A stretch of DNA of 10,565 bases from an uncultured Bacteroidales bacterium (GTDB taxonomy: Bacteria > Bacteroidota > Bacteroidia > Bacteroidales > Muribaculaceae): contig USIY01000061.1 in the NCBI GenBank assembly GCA_900554845.1, positions 1 through 10,565 of the forward strand. The letters run 5' to 3'. The position numbers and the translations under genes were made by a program. Positions within the stretch are counted from its first letter, which is position 1; each line of letters begins with the position of its first letter. This document shows positions 6,866 through 10,565 of the stretch, in pieces. The notes under the pieces are model-generated. The model was not told where the DNA came from, made no database searches, and was given only the letters and a program-made list of their open reading frames with translations.

Positions 6866-8523
6866 TCAAAAAGAGATAATTGTTGGACGATACCGTTGTT
6901 AAAACGTTGTGAAGCGATTGTAGTCCCCTTATCTTTACACAGTTGTGTTAAATCAAGCCTCATAAGGAGACTTTTTGTCACAACTCTTTTTGCATCTTTG
7001 AAAACCAATGATTGCAATAATGAACATATTTCATTACTATTAAGGGCGTCTAAGATACATTTTGCTTCTTCTAAACTGTCAAAGTCAAGCTGATAGCATG
7101 TGTCATCCACCATGACTGGTTTTCCATTAAACTGTGAAACTAGAATAAACCTAATGGATTTATATAATGAAGAAACGACAATTTTATATGGTTTGAATGA
7201 ATAATCACCTATCCCAAAAATACTAAATTTATCTTTTCCTATATATATACTACTTTTTCTACTTGAAAATACATTCTCATATTTAGACAAATATGAAAAT
7301 GCAAGAGGATGTGAATATTTCAATTTAGAAGTGTTATCACCAACTCTTCGTTGTGGCACGATTAGAAATTTCCTAAATTGATTTGTCTGATAGTTATTTA
7401 TATCTGAACTTTTTAGTAACGGGTAAATCAAATCTTCCTCTATCCTTACAGACTCTCCTAACCCATTTGTGTATATTCCATCCGAAAGAGTTAGTTCTAA
7501 GATAGAGGCGCAATCGTGTTTAATGCCAGAACGCCATATATAAGAAGACTTACCGTCATATTTTGAAACAGTCCTATATGATTTTGTATCAGAAACGAAA
7601 GAGTCATTTACCCACCCATATTGCTGAATATACGCGTTTGAATAAAAATCTGAGACGTTGCAAATAAAAGAGGGGGTACATCCTAATTGAGCAAGAAAAC
7701 ATGATGCATCTACTGAAACATCGAACTCGTTAGATGCATCAATCAATTTTTGTTCAATATTTCCGAGATGTAATCTCTCGGTGTGCTGTTTAATTAAGAT
7801 GTTTCGAATAACAGAATTTTTTAGAAGGAAGGAGATACCTCCATTATTCATTTCTGATAAATGTAATAATTTTAGCGTAATATACTCGCTGATGTCGAAA
7901 TTACTTTTGCCCGTTATGGCATCAATACCTTTTAATTTGAAAATATTGCTCTTTAACGGAATATTCTTGGAATTATTTTTCCCTTGAGTGCTGTTCGTAA
8001 CCCATGGCGGATTACCAATAACAGCCATATTCCATCCCATTCGTCTGCTTTTCTCAATTATGGGCATAAAATCAAACTCAAAAAAATCCGTATTATAGAT
8101 ATAAATATCGGGATGTTTCAGGGAAGGAGCATTTAAAGCATTCGACAGTATTTTCAGCTTTAATTCCGATGTGTATTGACTGTTAATCTCTACAGCATAA
8201 AATTCTTTAATGTTCGGAAATTTTTCCAATGCAGATAATACAAAAGACCCAAGTCCGCAAGTAGGTTCTATTACTATATCTGGGCTGCCAAACTTTGATA
8301 AATGAATATCACAAATTCTTTCGGACAATGACATTGGTGTTTGCCAATCACCATAAGATACTCTGTCTTCGCATACAATGGATGTGCCAATTTCATGAAT
8401 GGCAATGAAATCAACTTTCTCCTGCTCTGAAGAGAAGTAGTCAACGATTCCACTAAGCGATCTAATTATGAGATTGGCTTCAGTGTAATCTGTATTGCGA
8501 ATCAGGTTAATCAAATTTCTCAT
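6862..8523 (-). CDS. Type II adenine-N6 DNA methyltransferase, gamma-like motif order
   Basis: A 553-residue SAM-dependent DNA methyltransferase; such enzymes methylate adenine N6 (or cytosine N4) within a short site and protect the host from a partner nuclease. Motifs run X-I-II-III-IV. Motif X-like is SYGDWQTPMSLSERI (56-70), motif I (SAM-binding) VIEPTCGLGSFVLSAL (84-99), motif II an acidic strand end at AVEIN (Glu112), motif III NTDFFEF (144-150), and the catalytic motif IV GNPPW (170-174). GISFLLKNSVIRN (229-241) fits motifs VI-VIII. This is the M.TaqI-like (gamma) order, with the target-recognition region expected at about 290-520. NPPW is the usual adenine-N6 signature. The recognition sequence cannot be read from the protein. 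ATG 8523 overlaps the TGA of the upstream nuclease gene (ATGA), so the two are co-translated with the nuclease first. The gene is strikingly A+T-rich: 7141-7200 is about a quarter G+C by hand count, against about 60% in 361-420. This suggests horizontal acquisition. Confidence 0.88.
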   Translation of the reverse strand: MRNLINLIRNTDYTEANLIIRSLSGIVDYFSSEQEKVDFIAIHEIGTSIVCEDRVSYGDWQTPMSLSERICDIHLSKFGSPDIVIEPTCGLGSFVLSALEKFPNIKEFYAVEINSQYTSELKLKILSNALNAPSLKHPDIYIYNTDFFEFDFMPIIEKSRRMGWNMAVIGNPPWVTNSTQGKNNSKNIPLKSNIFKLKGIDAITGKSNFDISEYITLKLLHLSEMNNGGISFLLKNSVIRNILIKQHTERLHLGNIEQKLIDASNEFDVSVDASCFLAQLGCTPSFICNVSDFYSNAYIQQYGWVNDSFVSDTKSYRTVSKYDGKSSYIWRSGIKHDCASILELTLSDGIYTNGLGESVRIEEDLIYPLLKSSDINNYQTNQFRKFLIVPQRRVGDNTSKLKYSHPLAFSYLSKYENVFSSRKSSIYIGKDKFSIFGIGDYSFKPYKIVVSSLYKSIRFILVSQFNGKPVMVDDTCYQLDFDSLEEAKCILDALNSNEICSLLQSLVFKDAKRVVTKSLLMRLDLTQLCKDKGTTIASQRFNNGIVQQLSLFD

Positions 8524-9185
8524 TTTGAAAACTTGATTATTTGCTCAATGCCGTCTACTTTATCCGTCATAGACACAATTCTTCCATATTGAAGTCGCCA
8601 CTGGAGAGCATTTGATATAGTCAAGTACCCAATTTGAGGAGGATTTTTCAGAATGTCGCCTGCCATGTTATATAAGGTCACTTCATCGCTTGGAATGTTA
8701 TGCTCCACCAAGAATGCAAAAATATCATCCTGATTGCCCTGGTTCGATATTATTTTATGCAAACCTGTGGTAGTTTGGAAATCCGCAGTTCGGCATTTAT
8801 CAATAAAATTGCATGAAACGAAATCCAACATTCCCTTCTTTTTCTTTGGGTCGTCATATTTTCTATAGACAAAGACGAGAAGGTTGTAGCCTAATCCGAA
8901 TATCTTTTGTTTACTATCTTTAAAAGGGCAACTCGACTGCGGTTGTTTTATTGATGTGACTTTAATATCAGTATTTACAGAAGGTAGATCCAATCCATTG
9001 GCGGAATTGCCAACTTTCATTTCATAACGTTCTTCAAGATATTGCTTGAAAAGATGTTCAACAAACGTACCGACAGCCTTTCCGTCAGTAACCCCAAAGA
9101 GCTCGCTTTTATATACACCAGAATTGAGCGAACAAAAATGTTCTGCCTCTGCGATTAGGGATTCTATCGTTAGCTTTTTCTTCAT
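8520..9185 (-). CDS. Putative type II restriction endonuclease, PD-(D/E)xK-like
   Basis: A 221-residue soluble protein directly upstream of, and overlapping, the methyltransferase gene. It carries a likely nuclease core: a helix with Glu43 (KAVGTFVEHLFKQYLEERY, 36-54), then GLDLPSVNTDIKVTSIKQ (64-81), in which Asp66, Asp73 and Lys75 fit the P-D...(D/E)-x-K metal-binding pattern. It is followed by SSCPFKDSKQKIFGLGYNLLVFVYRKYDD (84-112), where the hydrophobic NLLVFVY strand is expected after the core. The length suits a compact type II enzyme. I infer that it cuts unmethylated sites of the partner methyltransferase; I did not match it to a named enzyme, so its specificity and cut position are unknown. 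The start at 9185 is the only sensible one, since the next in-frame Met is residue 56, inside the core. A consensus promoter ends only 4 bp before it, implying little or no leader. G+C is low, like the methyltransferase. Confidence 0.75.
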   Translation of the reverse strand: MKKKLTIESLIAEAEHFCSLNSGVYKSELFGVTDGKAVGTFVEHLFKQYLEERYEMKVGNSANGLDLPSVNTDIKVTSIKQPQSSCPFKDSKQKIFGLGYNLLVFVYRKYDDPKKKKGMLDFVSCNFIDKCRTADFQTTTGLHKIISNQGNQDDIFAFLVEHNIPSDEVTLYNMAGDILKNPPQIGYLTISNALQWRLQYGRIVSMTDKVDGIEQIIKFSK

Positions 9186-9189
9186 AAAG

Positions 9190-9221
9190 CAAAGTTAGTG
9201 ATAATACTTGAATTAGGCAAA
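9190..9221 (-). promoter_or_regulatory. Bacteroidetes-type promoter of the restriction-modification pair
   Basis: On the - strand, TTTG (9221-9218) is followed by exactly 20 bp and then TAACTTTG (9197-9190), a full match to the Bacteroidetes consensus (-33 TTTG, -7 TAnnTTTG, 19-21 bp apart). With the -7 box centred at -7, transcription would begin at about 9185-9187, on or within two bases of the nuclease ATG (9185). The same arrangement with the same 20-bp spacing precedes the tRNA gene, which supports the reading. Confidence 0.75.
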
Positions 9222-9230
9222 CATAGAACC

Positions 9231-9314
9231 AATTCTTACAACAAAGTGCTTGACCTTATCTATGAGCAAACCAACGAGTTGGAGGGGCAGAAAATAGAAA
9301 AGAGGACTCTCTAA
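9231..9314 (+). pseudogene. Possible C-terminal gene remnant beside the restriction-modification pair
   Basis: A + strand frame ending at TAA 9312-9314 reads NSYNKVLDLIYEQTNELE then GQKIEKRTL, which looks like the amphipathic, charged end of a real protein. It has no start codon of its own. Going upstream, the frame runs into sequence that serves as promoter and start of the nuclease gene on the other strand. Its last codons lie in the tRNA terminator stem. I do not recognise the family. It may be the stump of a gene cut by arrival of the AT-rich genes; chance is also possible over about 28 codons. Confidence 0.25.
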
Positions 9315-9326
9315 ATGAGAATCCTC
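9302..9326 (-). terminator. Terminator of tRNA-Leu
   Basis: Read on the - strand, GAGGATTCTC (9326-9317) pairs with GAGAGTCCTC (9311-9302): ten pairs including one G-U, around the 5-nt loop ATTTA. It is followed by the U-rich TTTTCTATTTTC and begins 8 nt after the tRNA 3' end. On the + strand the complement lacks a good T-run, so it should act mainly on the tRNA transcript. Confidence 0.75.
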
Positions 9327-9333
9327 AGTTCTG

Positions 9334-9415
9334 TACCCTGAGCCGGGGTCGAACCGGCACGGATTGCTCCACTGGTGTTTGAGACCAGCGCGTCTACCGA
9401 TTCCGCCATCAGGGC
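9334..9415 (-). tRNA. tRNA-Leu, anticodon CAA (decodes UUG)
   Basis: An 82-nt class II tRNA. Reading 9415 to 9334: acceptor strand GCCCTGA pairs with TCAGGGT (the first pair is G-U) and the discriminator is A (9334). The D-arm contains GGTAGACGC. The anticodon stem CTGGT/ACCAG closes the loop CTCAAAC, giving anticodon CAA at 9381-9379. The long variable arm TGGAGCAATCCGT has a GGA/TCC stem, as expected for leucine. The T-arm is GCCGG TTCGACC CCGGC. The 3' CCA is not encoded (CAG follows), as is common in Bacteroidetes. It has its own promoter upstream and a terminator downstream. Confidence 0.96.
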
Positions 9416-9428
9416 CCGTATCGGTTTG

Positions 9429-9460
9429 CAAAATTAGGAATAATTTTCCACAATTCCAAA
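9429..9460 (-). promoter_or_regulatory. Bacteroidetes-type promoter of tRNA-Leu
   Basis: On the - strand TTTG (9460-9457), 20 bp, then TAATTTTG (9436-9429) match the -33 TTTG / -7 TAnnTTTG consensus exactly. The predicted start near 9425 leaves about a 10-nt 5' leader before the mature tRNA at 9415, a normal length for RNase P processing. The promoter sits in the 75-bp gap after panB, so the tRNA need not depend on panB transcription. Confidence 0.78.
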
Positions 9461-9490
9461 TTTTCTGCCAGAACCTACCTGTTTGTCGAA

Positions 9491-10330
9491 TCAGTATGAC
9501 TCGGACTGATTGGGGAAATCGGAGCTTTTGACGTCATCCACATAGCGTCCGATTGCCTGGTTCATCATCTCTGCAAGATTAGCATATCGGCGCAAGAAAC
9601 GCGGTGAAAAGCCCTGGTTGATGCCAAGCATGTCGTGCATCACCAGCACCTGTCCGTCGGCGGGACCGGCTCCGATGCCGATCACCGGAATGGTGAGTTG
9701 CTCGGCGACTCTCTTAGTCAAAGCCGCAGGAATCTTTTCCAACACTATGGCGAAGCAACCTATATCCTCCAGCATCTTTGCGTCGCTTACTAATTTTTCG
9801 GCCTCGGCCTCTTCCTTGGCGCGCACATTATATGTTCCGAATTTGTTGATGCTCTGGGGAGTCAGGCCAAGATGTCCCATAACGGGGATGCCGGCGCAAA
9901 GGATACGCTCTATTGACTCGCGGATTTCCGCTCCACCCTCCATCTTCACAGCCTCAGCATGACTCTCCTTCATGATACGGATGGCCGAAGCCAGAGCCTC
10001 CTTGCTGTTGCCCTGATATGTACCAAAAGGCATATCCACCACCACCAACGCACGGTTCACTCCTTTGATTACAGATTTGGCATGGTAGATCATCTGGTCC
10101 AGCGTAATGGGCAATGTCGTGACGTTTCCCGCCATTACATTGCTTGCGGAATCTCCGACCAAAATGACATCGATACCTGCACCGTCAACAATTTTGGCCG
10201 ATGAATAATCATATGCCGTAAGCATGGCTATCTTCTCTCCGCGCTGCTTCATTTCAGTAAGGCGACGGGTTGTGACTTTTCTTGAACTCGATATATTGGC
10301 GGCAGGCGCCCCTTCTATCTGTGTTGACAT
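9491..10330 (-). CDS. panB: 3-methyl-2-oxobutanoate hydroxymethyltransferase
   Basis: Ketopantoate hydroxymethyltransferase, 279 residues, a cytosolic metal-dependent enzyme. It adds a hydroxymethyl group from 5,10-methylenetetrahydrofolate to 2-oxoisovalerate, the first committed step to pantothenate and coenzyme A. The whole beta/alpha barrel is visible: LTAYDYSSAKI (37-47), VGDSASNVMAG (58-68, Asp60), VVVDMPFGTYQ (96-106, Asp99), EAVKMEGG (126-133, Glu131), GIPVMGHLGLTPQS (147-160), VLEKIP (196-201, Glu198) and VIGIGAG (216-222). By alignment from memory, Asp60, Asp99 and Glu131 correspond to the E. coli metal ligands Asp45, Asp84 and Glu114, and Glu198 to the catalytic Glu181. A polar N-terminal lead of about 15 residues makes it slightly longer than the E. 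coli enzyme (264); related Bacteroidetes proteins have a similar MSTQ/MSTH lead, so ATG 10330 is kept. No panC or panD is adjacent. A lipoprotein gene diverges upstream, and tRNA-Leu follows on the same strand 75 bp past the stop. Confidence 0.96.
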   Translation of the reverse strand: MSTQIEGAPAANISSSRKVTTRRLTEMKQRGEKIAMLTAYDYSSAKIVDGAGIDVILVGDSASNVMAGNVTTLPITLDQMIYHAKSVIKGVNRALVVVDMPFGTYQGNSKEALASAIRIMKESHAEAVKMEGGAEIRESIERILCAGIPVMGHLGLTPQSINKFGTYNVRAKEEAEAEKLVSDAKMLEDIGCFAIVLEKIPAALTKRVAEQLTIPVIGIGAGPADGQVLVMHDMLGINQGFSPRFLRRYANLAEMMNQAIGRYVDDVKSSDFPNQSESY

Positions 10331-10475
10331 TTCTTTACTGTTTTAGACTCTCTAATTAACGTTGCAGTGTTAACAAATAGTACAATTCGAACCGATAACA
10401 CATCCAATCATAGTAGAGAGAATAAAATAAAAGCATGATTTGTGAGTTGAATGTAATAGAATAAAGACTAACAAG

Positions 10476-10565
10476 ATGCGAAAACATACAGCAAAACGGT
10501 TGTGTGGCGCAGTTGCGGTATGCGCCGTCATGGCTGCCGCCACCAGTTGCAGCACGCCCAAAGAC
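10476..10565 (+). CDS. Start of a lipoprotein gene, possibly a polysaccharide-export protein
   Basis: Thirty codons from ATG 10476 are open to the window edge and encode a lipoprotein signal peptide: basic start MRKHTAKR, hydrophobic core about 9-22, lipobox ATSC with the modified cysteine at residue 25, and then STPKD. The protein would be lipidated and anchored in the outer or inner membrane. 'CSTPK' right after the lipobox recalls Bacteroides Wza/BexA-like polysaccharide-export lipoproteins, and a sugar operon lies in the same window, but five residues are too few to assign a function. The 145-bp gap to the divergent panB holds no promoter that fully matches the Bacteroidetes consensus; a lone TTTG at 10439-10442 is not followed by a clear TAnnTTTG. 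No Shine-Dalgarno is evident (AAGACTAACAAG). Confidence 0.7.
   Translation, partial: MRKHTAKRLCGAVAVCAVMAAATSCSTPKD

Larger units (their letters stand above)
6783..9238. repeat. Imperfect short direct repeat bracketing the restriction-modification pair
   Basis: TAGAACCAATCTTA (6783-6796) and TAGAACCAATTCTTA (9224-9238) are identical apart from one extra T. They lie in the same orientation 2.4 kb apart. The left copy is beyond the methyltransferase stop and the right copy is just beyond the nuclease promoter, so they enclose both genes with promoter. A ten-base perfect match between two flanks of about 150 bp is unlikely but possible by chance (roughly 2%, simple estimate). There is no integrase or transposase between them. 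Confidence 0.4.

Noticed and set aside
7781..7987. 68-codon frame antisense to the methyltransferase gene as a small regulator or antitoxin
   Set aside because: It lies wholly inside the methyltransferase sequence, has no promoter, and its translation shows no recognisable helix-turn-helix.
9213..9431. Open frame of 72 codons on the - strand reading DGGIGRRAGLKHQW
   Set aside because: It is the translation of the tRNA-Leu gene and its flanks, not a protein gene.
9437..9457. Weak inverted repeat GGAAT...ATTCC as a panB terminator
   Set aside because: The stem is five pairs of mostly A-T and lies inside the spacer of the tRNA promoter; no clear T-run follows.
10331..10380. TTTG at 10377-10374 (- strand) as the -33 box of a panB promoter
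   Set aside because: No TAnnTTTG-like box follows at 19-21 bp, so the match is too weak to report.
1..10565. CRISPR array or transposon
   Set aside because: No regularly spaced direct repeats, no transposase or integrase gene, and no terminal inverted repeats could be seen.

Overview
The window looks like chromosomal DNA from a member of the Bacteroidales (Bacteroides/Muribaculaceae-type). Three things point there. The truncated Mrp-family ATPase has the cysteine-free 'ENMAWFTP...YYIFGKEG' tail I associate with that order. Two promoters match the Bacteroidetes consensus (TTTG, 20 bp, TAnnTTTG). Most genes lack a clear Shine-Dalgarno sequence. The assignment comes from reading the sequence, not from a database search.

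Layout: (1) 2-736, 3' part of an Mrp/ApbC-type P-loop ATPase gene (+), then a hairpin terminator at 850-876. (2) 958-6696, five tightly packed + strand genes for surface polysaccharide: a Wzx-type flippase, a DegT/DnrJ/EryC1/StrS sugar aminotransferase, an ATP-grasp ligase, an NAD-dependent epimerase/dehydratase and a family-2-like glycosyltransferase. They overlap or lie 11-15 bp apart and end at a strong hairpin (6718-6756). (3) 6862-9185, an AT-rich, convergent (-) restriction-modification pair: a PD-(D/E)xK-like nuclease gene followed, through an ATGA overlap, by a gamma-type adenine-N6 DNA methyltransferase gene. A perfect Bacteroidetes-type promoter sits 4 bp before the nuclease start codon. 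An imperfect direct repeat (6783-6796 / 9224-9238) brackets the pair. (4) 9334-9415, tRNA-Leu(CAA) on the - strand with its own consensus promoter and terminator. (5) 9491-10330, panB (-). (6) 10476 to the window end, divergent start of a lipoprotein gene, possibly a polysaccharide-export protein.

How the parts may work together: the five-gene unit can be read as making and exporting one modified sugar. The aminotransferase would put an amino group on a nucleotide-linked keto sugar, the ATP-grasp enzyme may ligate an amino acid or other acid to an amine, the epimerase/dehydratase adjusts a sugar, the transferase adds it to a lipid-linked glycan, and the flippase moves that glycan across the inner membrane. 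No polymerase, priming transferase or sugar-nucleotide synthase is present, so the unit must depend on genes elsewhere. The restriction-modification pair looks like an insertion between this unit and the housekeeping tRNA-Leu/panB block. The least ordinary features are its probable leaderless, nuclease-first expression, its flanking repeat, and two coding-like fragments at its edges.
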